DNA of 8,399 bases from NCBI GenBank assembly GCA_017431395.1, contig JAFRLD010000152.1, forward strand, positions 1 to 8,399. The letters are read 5' to 3'. The notes under the pieces were generated by a model that made no database searches, was not told the DNA's origin, and was given only the letters and a program-made list of their open reading frames with translations. This stretch comes from Bacillota bacterium (GTDB lineage Bacteria > Bacillota > Clostridia > Peptostreptococcales > Anaerovoracaceae). Position numbers and translations under genes: made by a program. This document shows positions 1 to 5,314 of this stretch, in pieces (the stretch's first letter is position 1; each line of letters begins with the position of its first letter).

Positions 1-21
1 GGCGACATGGAGCAGCTGTGA
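1..21 (+). CDS. 3' tail of an upstream reading frame (possibly nrdD)
   Basis: Frame 1 reads GDMEQL and then stops at TGA (19-21), overlapping the GTG start of nrdG (18-20) in a GTGA arrangement. That overlap is typical of translationally coupled gene pairs. nrdG is commonly preceded by nrdD, the anaerobic ribonucleotide reductase, so this may be its last six residues. Six residues cannot identify a protein, and frames 2 and 3 are also open across these bases, so the call rests on context only. Confidence 0.3.
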   Translation, partial: GDMEQL

Positions 22-569
22 TAGAGCGCGAGGCGCAGGGGCAAAGAGCCCCGGGCGAATTAACAAGCCTGAGGATCGCGGGGATCATGAGAGAAAGTAT
101 AGTCGACGGCCCAGGCATCCGATTCGCGATCTTTTGCCAGGGCTGTCCGCATGACTGCCCCGGCTGCCATAATCCGGAGACACACGACTTCGGGGGCGGC
201 ACGGAGGTAGGTATCGAGAAGATCCTGGCAGCCATCGACGAGGATCCTATCCTGAAGGGCGTCACATTCTCCGGAGGGGAGCCGACCTGTCAGGCGGAGG
301 GCTTCGCGGCCCTCGGCAGAGCCATCAAGGAGAGGGGACTCGATATCACCATGTTCAGCGGGTACACCTATGAACAGCTGCTGGAGCGGGCCAAAAATGA
401 GCTGGCACTGCAGGAGCTGCTCGATCTGACGGACCTGCTGATCGATGGCCCTTATGTCAAGGCCCAGAGGGATCTGACCCTGCAGTTCCGGGGCAGCCGG
501 AACCAGAGGCTCATCGACATGAAAGCGACGCGGCAGGAGGGCAAGGTCGTCCTGTGGGAGCAGGACTAA
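18..569 (+). CDS. nrdG: Anaerobic ribonucleoside-triphosphate reductase activating protein (radical SAM)
   Basis: NrdG is a radical SAM enzyme that installs the glycyl radical on NrdD, enabling oxygen-free dNTP synthesis in the cytosol. The 183-residue product has the family core RESIVDGPGIRF (25-36), the CX3CX2C cluster motif C43/C47/C50 that binds the [4Fe-4S] cluster, the SAM-contacting SGGEP (85-89), and the family C-terminus with IDGPY and QFRGSRNQR. The GTG start at 18 is chosen because GGAG at 9-12 sits 5 nt upstream and the GTG overlaps an upstream TGA. The next in-frame ATG (87) would remove the conserved LRIAGI strand. This start leaves an N-terminal extension of about 17 residues compared with typical NrdG, which usually begins near that LRIAG segment. 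No convincing plus-strand terminator follows. Confidence 0.93.
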   Translation: MIEREAQGQRAPGELTSLRIAGIMRESIVDGPGIRFAIFCQGCPHDCPGCHNPETHDFGGGTEVGIEKILAAIDEDPILKGVTFSGGEPTCQAEGFAALGRAIKERGLDITMFSGYTYEQLLERAKNELALQELLDLTDLLIDGPYVKAQRDLTLQFRGSRNQRLIDMKATRQEGKVVLWEQD

Positions 570-603
570 AGAACGGCAAGGCAGAGAGACGATCATAAAC
601 GAC

Positions 604-644
604 AAAAAAACCCGCCCGGAACCGAAAATATTCCTTGTGCGGGT
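604..644 (-). terminator. Intrinsic terminator read on the minus strand
   Basis: ACCCGC (610-615) pairs with GCGGGT (639-644), and inside it GGAA (618-621) pairs with TTCC (631-634). The hairpin is flanked by seven A on the left (604-610), which become a T7 run after the hairpin only when read on the minus strand. On the plus strand it is followed by CCATCTGCTG, with no U tract. The orientation is odd because no minus-strand protein gene lies to its right. It may end antisense or small-RNA transcription heading towards nrdG. Confidence 0.5.
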
Positions 645-663
645 CCATCTGCTGTGCTATAAT
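635..663 (+). promoter_or_regulatory. rpmB promoter
   Basis: A perfect TATAAT (658-663), preceded by TGC (655-657) as an extended -10, lies 17 nt after a weak -35 TTGTGC (635-640). The start point would be near 670, giving rpmB a leader of about 100 nt. The -35 overlaps the right arm of the 604-644 hairpin. Confidence 0.7.
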
Positions 664-668
664 GTCAT

Positions 669-740
669 TTGTTCGAGCGCACCGAGCCAGGCTTTAGAGT
701 GTGCTGAACAACTCAGGAAGAAATGAAGCGAGCAGCTGAG
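669..740 (+). promoter_or_regulatory. Structured 5' leader of rpmB
   Basis: The leader begins with a strong stem. TTGTTC (669-674) and AGCGCAC (676-682) pair with GTGTGCT (699-705) and GAACAA (706-711), giving 13 pairs with one G-U and a single bulged G675, closed by a 16-nt loop. A weaker CTCAG/CTGAG stem (712-716 with 736-740) follows. Many ribosomal-protein mRNAs carry leaders bound by their own product, so autogenous control by L28 is a reasonable guess. I do not recognise this as a named Rfam leader. Confidence 0.4.
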
Positions 741-768
741 AATATTCTAGTATAAGGAGGTGCGGCAG

Positions 769-960
769 ATGTCAAGAAAGTGCGAGATTTGCGGTAAGGG
801 ACAGGTTTCCGGAAACAACGTATCCCACTCAAACAGACATACGAGAAGAAAGTGGAATGCAAATATTCAGACTGTCAGAATCGAAGAAGACGGTAAGGTC
901 AGAAGAGCCAAGGTTTGCACACGTTGTCTCAGATCCGGCAAAGTAAACCGCGCCGTCTGA
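769..960 (+). CDS. rpmB: Large ribosomal subunit protein bL28
   Basis: bL28 is a small basic protein of the 50S subunit. The 63-residue product starts [10 protein letters not shown] and contains the diagnostic [15 protein letters not shown] segment (15-29). It is the zinc-binding (C+) form: C5 and C8 near the N-terminus and C50 and C53 near the C-terminus form a four-cysteine ribbon. The ATG at 769 is chosen because AAGGAGG (754-760) lies 8 nt upstream and [11 protein letters not shown] matches family starts; an in-frame GTG at 760 overlaps the ribosome binding site and is rejected. The gene appears monocistronic, with its own promoter and a terminator about 45 nt downstream. Confidence 0.97.
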   Translation: MSRKCEICGKGQVSGNNVSHSNRHTRRKWNANIQTVRIEEDGKVRRAKVCTRCLRSGKVNRAV

Positions 961-1003
961 TCATAAAGATCGTATGAATCCATAGGAATCAGAGAAGAAT
1001 TCT

Positions 1004-1036
1004 AAGCACCTGCATCCGCGGGTGCTTGATTATTTT
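1004..1036 (+). terminator. Terminator downstream of rpmB
   Basis: AAGCACC (1004-1010) pairs perfectly with GGTGCTT (1021-1027) around a 10-nt loop and is followed by a T-rich tail (GATTATTTT, interrupted by G and A). The tail is not a clean U-run, so read-through into the Asp23-family gene is likely. Confidence 0.65.
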
Positions 1037-1057
1037 GTAGCCTGTACTGCCCCGATA

Positions 1058-1069
1058 TGGTATTATATT
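1058..1069 (+). promoter_or_regulatory. Extended -10 promoter for the Asp23-family gene
   Basis: TGG followed by TATTAT (1061-1066) forms an extended -10. The only -35-like hexamer, TTGTAG (1035-1040), is 20 nt away and therefore poor. The predicted start point would fall at about 1073, which is the A of the ATG itself. Confidence 0.4.
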
Positions 1070-1072
1070 GAT

Positions 1073-1477
1073 ATGTTTGAGATCAGCAATGAGTTAGGAC
1101 AGATACATTTCTCCAAGAATGTCATATACCGGATCTGCCATGACGCGGCGGAGAGCTGTGACGGAGAAGTCCGGATACAGAATTACAAAGGCCGCTATCA
1201 GACGAAGAGGCCGGGTCTTTTGACGCCTCGAACCGCTTCCATCGAAGAAGAGGGCGAAGCGATCGAGATCCAGGAAGCGGATAACGGGATCACCATCAAG
1301 GTCTACATCGTCGTCCGTTTCGGTGTCAGTATCAGCGGAGCAGCCAATACCATGATCGATCACATCTACCGGGAGGTGGAGTCCGTGTTCGGACAGAAGC
1401 CGCTTTCCGTCACGGTCGTCGTCACAGGTACTGCTTCAAAAACCATTGCGAAGAGGAACATTGAGTTTATCAAATGA
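1073..1477 (+). CDS. Asp23/YloU (DUF322) family alkaline-shock-like protein
   Basis: The 134-residue protein fits the Asp23 family of small proteins linked to cell-envelope stress and membrane-associated scaffolds. Visible features are the N-terminal NELGQIHFSKNVIYRICHDAA helix region (6-26), the beta-strand block GITIKVYIVVRFGVSI (72-87), then a helix and the closing LSVTVVVTG strand (111-119). Residues about 36-66 form a longer, charged linker than I expect for the family. No transmembrane segment is visible. Position between rpmB and recG matches yloU in Firmicutes, but the usual next gene, yloV (DAK/FakA-like), is missing. The ATG at 1073 has no Shine-Dalgarno sequence; a GTG at 1022 in the same frame lies inside the rpmB terminator and is less likely. 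The stop overlaps recG by 4 bases. Confidence 0.8.
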   Translation: MFEISNELGQIHFSKNVIYRICHDAAESCDGEVRIQNYKGRYQTKRPGLLTPRTASIEEEGEAIEIQEADNGITIKVYIVVRFGVSISGAANTMIDHIYREVESVFGQKPLSVTVVVTGTASKTIAKRNIEFIK

Positions 1478-3531
1478 TGCAGCTTCAGGATCCGGTCACA
1501 GTGCTAAAAGGGGTCGGCCCGAAAAAAGCAGAAGCACTGGCAAAGCTGAATATTGAAACGGTCGGAGATCTGATCCGGTACCTGCCAAGAGAATATCAGG
1601 ACAGAAGAACGGTCACTCCCATTGCGCAGCTCGCCCCCGGGCAGGTGACGACAGTCATCGCCAAGGTGGAGCGTGTCATCCAGAACTTTTACCGCACCGG
1701 GAGGAGACAGATGCTGAGGGTCCTCGTATCCGACGCATCCGGAACGCTTGACGTTCTCTTTTTTAATGCCGGTTTTCTCAAAAAAGCCTTCCGGACCGGA
1801 GAGGAGTATGCCTTCTTCGGGACGGTCAGTCAGGTGCGGAACAGGCTCGCCATGGCACATCCGCAGTTCACGCCTGCGAAAGACCGGGAGTCCGGGATCC
1901 TGCCGGTATACCCCTTGACGCAAGGGATCACGCAGAAGGACCTTAGAGCCTGGCAAAGGCTGGCCATGCCGCTCTATGAGCAGCTGACGGAATGCCTGCC
2001 GGAGAAGATCGTCTCCGAAAACCGGCTGACCGATCCTGCCTCCGCCCTCCGGGGGATCCACTTCCCGGAAGACAGGCAGCGTTATCTTGAGGCCAAATAC
2101 CGGATGATCTTCGAGGAGCTCTTCATCCTGCAGACCGGTATCCTGGCCGTAAAGGCGAAGTCTGCCGCGGGAGAAGGGATCGCCTTCGATCCTGAGGCGG
2201 ATGTACAGGACTACATCGATGGGCTGTCCTTCCCGCTCACGGGAGCACAGAAGCGCGTCACAGAGGAGATCATGAAGGATCTCGAATCGGACCATGTCAT
2301 GAACCGGCTCGTCCAGGGGGATGTTGGCTCCGGCAAGACTGCGGTGGCGGAGATCGCCATGGTCAAGGCGGTGAGAAGCGGGTATCAGGCAGTGCTCATG
2401 GCGCCGACGGAGATCCTGGCGAAACAGCATTTCGAAGGGATCGGACCAGCCTTTGCGAAATACGGGATCGTGACGGGATTCCTGTCGGGGCATATGAAGG
2501 CCGTCGAAAAACGGGAGACGCTTGAACGGCTGCGCAGCGGGGAGATCGATGTTCTCGTAGGGACCCACGCGGTCATCCAGCCCGAAGTTGAATTCGCGAA
2601 GCTGGGCCTCGTCATCACGGACGAACAGCATAGATTCGGTGTGGATCAGAGGATCCGGCTGCGTGAGAAGGGGAGCGACCCGAACGTGCTGGTGATGACG
2701 GCAACGCCCATTCCGAGGACGCTCGCAGTGATCGTATATGGAGATCTGGACTTATCTGTCATCGACGAGATGCCGCCCGGCAGAACGCCGGTCCGGACGA
2801 GATGCATCGGAGAGGAGCTCAGGGAGGACTGCTACCGGTTCGTCGAGCAGCAGATGGCCGCCGGCCGCCAGGCCTATGTCGTGACGCCCCTGATCGGTCC
2901 GTCGGATGCGATGGACGTGCGTTCCGCCGAGGAAGTCGCAGAAGAGCTGGCAGAGAGGTTCAGCGGTAAAAACGGATATGGGAAGTACCGCGTTGGACTT
3001 TTGCACGGGACCATGAAGCAGGACGAAAAGGACCGGATCATGGAGGAATTCTACCGCGGGGAGATCGACCTTCTGGTGTCGACCGTGGTGATCGAAGTGG
3101 GGATCAACGTCCCGAATGCTACGGTGATGGTCCTCGAGAACGCGGAGCGGTTCGGGCTCGCCCAGATGCACCAGCTCAGAGGCCGGGTCGGACGGGGAAA
3201 ACACAAATCGTACTGTTTCCTGATCCGGCAGGGAGATTCGGAGGTCGCCTCGAAGCGGGGGGAGATCATGGAATCGTCCGCGGACGGATTTTATATCGCA
3301 GAAGAAGATCTGAAACTGCGGGGGCCGGGGGACATCTTCGGAACACGTCAGCATGGACTTCCGCCGCTCCTGATCGCAGATCTTGTCAGGCATCGTGAGA
3401 TCCTGCAGAAGGCCAGGGAGGAAGCCGCCAGAGTCATTGAGGAAGATCCGGGGCTACTGCTCGCCGGACATGAAGAACTGCGCAGGCGCGTGCTGCGCCT
3501 GTTCGGAAACAGTTTGATGCTGGATCTATAG
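1474..3531 (+). CDS. recG: ATP-dependent DNA helicase RecG
   Basis: RecG remodels stalled replication forks and branch-migrates Holliday junctions. At 685 residues the protein is full length. The N-terminal wedge/OB domain begins with the helix-hairpin-helix-like VLKGVGPKKAEALAKL (10-25). The SF2 helicase core follows: Walker A GDVGSGKT (282-289), the DEQH motif II (383-386), TATPIPR motif III (409-415), and QLRGRVGR motif VI (567-574), followed by the GPGDIFGTRQHG segment characteristic of RecG. The start ATG (1474) overlaps the upstream TGA as ATGATG, and no good ribosome binding site is at the right distance (AGAGGA at 1452-1457 is 16 nt away), so translation is probably coupled to the Asp23-family gene. 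ATG 1477 is an equivalent alternative start. Arginine codons here are often CGG and AGG. Confidence 0.97.
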   Translation: MMQLQDPVTVLKGVGPKKAEALAKLNIETVGDLIRYLPREYQDRRTVTPIAQLAPGQVTTVIAKVERVIQNFYRTGRRQMLRVLVSDASGTLDVLFFNAGFLKKAFRTGEEYAFFGTVSQVRNRLAMAHPQFTPAKDRESGILPVYPLTQGITQKDLRAWQRLAMPLYEQLTECLPEKIVSENRLTDPASALRGIHFPEDRQRYLEAKYRMIFEELFILQTGILAVKAKSAAGEGIAFDPEADVQDYIDGLSFPLTGAQKRVTEEIMKDLESDHVMNRLVQGDVGSGKTAVAEIAMVKAVRSGYQAVLMAPTEILAKQHFEGIGPAFAKYGIVTGFLSGHMKAVEKRETLERLRSGEIDVLVGTHAVIQPEVEFAKLGLVITDEQHRFGVDQRIRLREKGSDPNVLVMTATPIPRTLAVIVYGDLDLSVIDEMPPGRTPVRTRCIGEELREDCYRFVEQQMAAGRQAYVVTPLIGPSDAMDVRSAEEVAEELAERFSGKNGYGKYRVGLLHGTMKQDEKDRIMEEFYRGEIDLLVSTVVIEVGINVPNATVMVLENAERFGLAQMHQLRGRVGRGKHKSYCFLIRQGDSEVASKRGEIMESSADGFYIAEEDLKLRGPGDIFGTRQHGLPPLLIADLVRHREILQKAREEAARVIEEDPGLLLAGHEELRRRVLRLFGNSLMLDL

Positions 3532-3552
3532 ATAAAAAAGAGGTGAAGAGTT

Positions 3553-4089
3553 ATGAGAGTGATCGCAGGTATATACAAGGGCCGCAAACTGGAGTCCCCG
3601 GAGAATTACGATATCCGGCCGACGACGGACAAAGCGAAGGAAGCCTGCTTCAGCATATTGACCGAAGAGATCCCGGGAAGCCGGGTGCTCGATCTTTTCG
3701 CGGGAACGGGAGCCCTGGGCATCGAGGCACTGTCCCGGGGCGCCAGCGAATGTGTCTTCGTGGACCATTCACGTCAAAGCATTGGCCTGATCAAACGGAA
3801 CCTGAGCTGCTGCGGAGCAGGGGAGCAGGCGAGAGTCCTGGCCGGGGATTACCGAAAGGTCCTGGCGGGGCTCAGCGGAAGCTTCGACATCATCCTGATG
3901 GATCCGCCCTATGACAAGGGATTATTGGATGAGGCCATGCGTCTTGTCCGGGAGCACGATCTTCTGGCAGAAGACGGAGTGATCATTTGTGAGCACAGAA
4001 AAGAAGAGGATCTACCGGAAGAAATCCATGGTTTTGTGAAGCAAAAAGAACGCAGATATGGAATCGTGAAACTATCAATATATCGTTGA
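3553..4089 (+). CDS. rsmD: 16S rRNA (guanine-966-N2)-methyltransferase RsmD
   Basis: RsmD uses S-adenosylmethionine to methylate N2 of G966 in 16S rRNA on the assembling 30S subunit. The 178-residue protein has the family start MRVIAGIYKGRKL, the conserved IRPTTDKAKEA (21-31), SAM-binding motif I VLDLFAGTGALGIEAL (45-60), and the catalytic DPPY (117-120). AAGAGGTG at 3538-3545 is 7 nt upstream of the ATG. Spacing of 21 nt from recG suggests one transcript. In clostridial genomes rsmD is typically followed by coaD, as here. The stop codon lies inside the -35 box of the coaD promoter. Confidence 0.95.
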   Translation: MRVIAGIYKGRKLESPENYDIRPTTDKAKEACFSILTEEIPGSRVLDLFAGTGALGIEALSRGASECVFVDHSRQSIGLIKRNLSCCGAGEQARVLAGDYRKVLAGLSGSFDIILMDPPYDKGLLDEAMRLVREHDLLAEDGVIICEHRKEEDLPEEIHGFVKQKERRYGIVKLSIYR

Positions 4090-4114
4090 AAACGGAAAAT
4101 AGATATGATATGAT
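4086..4114 (+). promoter_or_regulatory. coaD promoter
   Basis: TTGAAA (4086-4091) and TATGAT (4109-4114) are separated by exactly 17 nt, each one base from consensus. The -35 contains the rsmD stop codon TGA. The transcript would start near 4121, only about 20 nt before the coaD ATG and just before its GGAGG. Confidence 0.7.
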
Positions 4115-4139
4115 TACTACTGGTAGTGGAGGCGACCGG

Positions 4140-4625
4140 ATGCAGACCAAAGCGATTTACACAGGATCCTTCGATCCTTTGACCAATGGACATATGAATA
4201 TCATCACCAGAGCTGCCAGACTCTATGATGAGCTGACGGTCGGTATCATTTCCAATCCGTCCAAGATCCCGCAGTTTCCCATCGAGGAGCGGGAGGAAAT
4301 GATCGCTGAGGCACTGAGTTTCCTGCCGAACGTGAAGGTGGACCATTTCTCCGGACTTCTGGCAGATTTCGTGAACCAGAACGGGTTCAACGTCGTCATC
4401 AGAGGTCTCCGGGGAGGTACGGACTTCGAATATGAGCTGCAGATGGCGCAGATGAACGCCAGGCTGTTCAATGAGCACGTGGAGACGGTATTCCTAATGA
4501 CGGATCCGCAGTATTCATTTATCAGTTCGAGTGTCGTGAAGGAAGTCCACGCTTTAGGAGGGAACATCAAGGGCCTTGTACCGGATGCGATCCTGAAAAA
4601 AATGGATGAAGCGCTCATTACATAA
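4140..4625 (+). CDS. coaD: Phosphopantetheine adenylyltransferase
   Basis: CoaD transfers AMP from ATP to 4'-phosphopantetheine, making dephospho-CoA in the penultimate step of CoA synthesis. The 161-residue product has the expected length and the nucleotidyltransferase motifs: YTGSFDP (7-13), the TNGH form of the HIGH motif (15-18), the pantetheine-contacting VIRGLRGGTDFEYE (86-99), and the C-terminal FISSSVVKE (127-135). The ATG at 4140 is chosen because GGAGG (4128-4132) lies 7 nt upstream and the family starts here; upstream in-frame codons back to a TTG at 4086 encode no conserved sequence. The next gene begins 17 nt downstream with its own strong ribosome binding site, implying a two-gene transcript ending at the 5254-5293 terminator. 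Confidence 0.97.
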   Translation: MQTKAIYTGSFDPLTNGHMNIITRAARLYDELTVGIISNPSKIPQFPIEEREEMIAEALSFLPNVKVDHFSGLLADFVNQNGFNVVIRGLRGGTDFEYELQMAQMNARLFNEHVETVFLMTDPQYSFISSSVVKEVHALGGNIKGLVPDAILKKMDEALIT

Positions 4626-4642
4626 ATTTACGGGAGGATGAC

Positions 4643-5230
4643 ATGAGGGTTTTAGAATTACTGGAAGAAATCGAAGAAATCGTTGATACTGCGGCAGGTT
4701 TCCCATTGACCGGAAAGATCATGGTCGATTCACAGGAGCTGCTCGAGATCGTTCGTGAGATCCGTGCGGAGCTCCCGGATGAGATCCAGCAGGCGCAGTG
4801 GATAAAGAACGAGAGAGAACGTATCATCGCAGAGGCGAAGAACCAGTATGAGGCAGTGATAGATGATGCGCAGAAGCAGGCGGATGCTTTAGTCGAGAGC
4901 AATGATATCACAGTCAAATCAAAACTCAGGGCGGATGAGCTGATGCGGGTGACGGAGAATACGGCCAAGCAGCTAAAGATCGGCACTTACGATTATCTGG
5001 ATGGCATCCTGTACAGCTTCCAGGGGAAGATGGAGCATCTGAGCTCTCTGTATTTCGGGGACATGTTCTCCAGCATCGAGAAGGCGTTCAATGACATCAA
5101 CGCCGCGCTGGAAGCCAACCGCGAAGAGCTGAAGGAAATGGCTTACAGAGCACAGGTAGATGCAGATGATCCGGCGAGACCTCTTCCAAACATGGACATG
5201 GACGAGATGGGCTCACCTGAGAACGAGTAA
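4643..5230 (+). CDS. Conserved coiled-coil protein of unknown function (often annotated as ATPase)
   Basis: The 195-residue acidic protein opens with two short helices (LLEEIEEIVD at 5-14, and 31-43) around a conserved-looking FPLTGKIMVD turn (20-29). A long charged helix follows (about 47-115, with NERERIIAEAKNQYEAVIDDAQKQAD-type heptads), then a second helical part (about 116-170) and a disordered acidic tail DMDEMGSPENE. There is no signal peptide, membrane segment or Walker motif, so the ATPase label given to similar proteins is unsupported. The helix resembles DivIVA or the F-type ATPase b subunit and V-type subunit H only in general coiled-coil character. From memory, relatives recur beside coaD and ylbM in Clostridia. 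GGGAGG (4632-4637) is 5 nt before the ATG. A strong terminator follows. Confidence 0.85.
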   Translation: MRVLELLEEIEEIVDTAAGFPLTGKIMVDSQELLEIVREIRAELPDEIQQAQWIKNERERIIAEAKNQYEAVIDDAQKQADALVESNDITVKSKLRADELMRVTENTAKQLKIGTYDYLDGILYSFQGKMEHLSSLYFGDMFSSIEKAFNDINAALEANREELKEMAYRAQVDADDPARPLPNMDMDEMGSPENE

Positions 5231-5253
5231 ACGGTTAATGAAGATTTGGAAGT

Positions 5254-5293
5254 GCGCCATGGATCAGTCAGATTCATGGCGTTGCTGTTTTTT
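5254..5293 (+). terminator. Strong terminator or attenuator before tmcAL
   Basis: Bases 5255-5265 pair with 5271-5281 (11 pairs, one G-U, core CGCCATG/CATGGCG) around a 5-nt AGTCA loop, followed after 6 nt by T6 (5288-5293). The tmcAL ribosome binding site begins only about 9 nt after the T-run. Confidence 0.85.
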
Positions 5294-5314
5294 CAATAAA
5301 GAAAGGGATTTAAG

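Larger units (their letters stand above)
603..742 (-). ncRNA. Candidate small RNA antisense to the rpmB leader (speculative)
   Basis: On the minus strand a perfect TTGACA (complement of 770-775) is followed after 15 nt by TATACT (complement of 749-754). This would start transcription near 742, and the T7-tailed hairpin at 604-644 would end it, giving an RNA of roughly 140 nt. It would overlap the rpmB promoter and 5' leader head-on. The 15-nt spacer is shorter than the usual 16-18 nt, and the -35 box overlaps the rpmB start codon, so chance is a real alternative. No open frame of note or known RNA family was recognised. Confidence 0.2.

Noticed and set aside
60..605. A 181-codon minus-strand open frame over nrdG
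   Set aside because: Antisense shadow of nrdG, with a Leu/Arg/Asp-rich composition typical of such frames. It also runs into the minus-strand terminator-like hairpin region rather than starting from a sensible site.
669..768. T-box or SRP-like RNA in the rpmB leader
   Set aside because: No T-box sequence or terminator/antiterminator pair is visible, and the loose GGAAG similarity to the SRP RNA tip is not supported by the correct helix.
1022..1072. Upstream GTG start for the Asp23-family gene
   Set aside because: It lies in the rpmB terminator stem without a ribosome binding site, and the added residues are not family-like; ATG 1073 fits better.
1504..2631. A 375-codon minus-strand open frame inside recG
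   Set aside because: It is a shadow of the recG coding sequence; RecG motifs are intact on the plus strand and the minus product looks like nothing known.
3543..3914. A plus-strand frame overlapping the start of rsmD
   Set aside because: Out of frame with rsmD, which has the SAM motif and DPPY; this frame yields Gly/Arg/Pro-rich nonsense.
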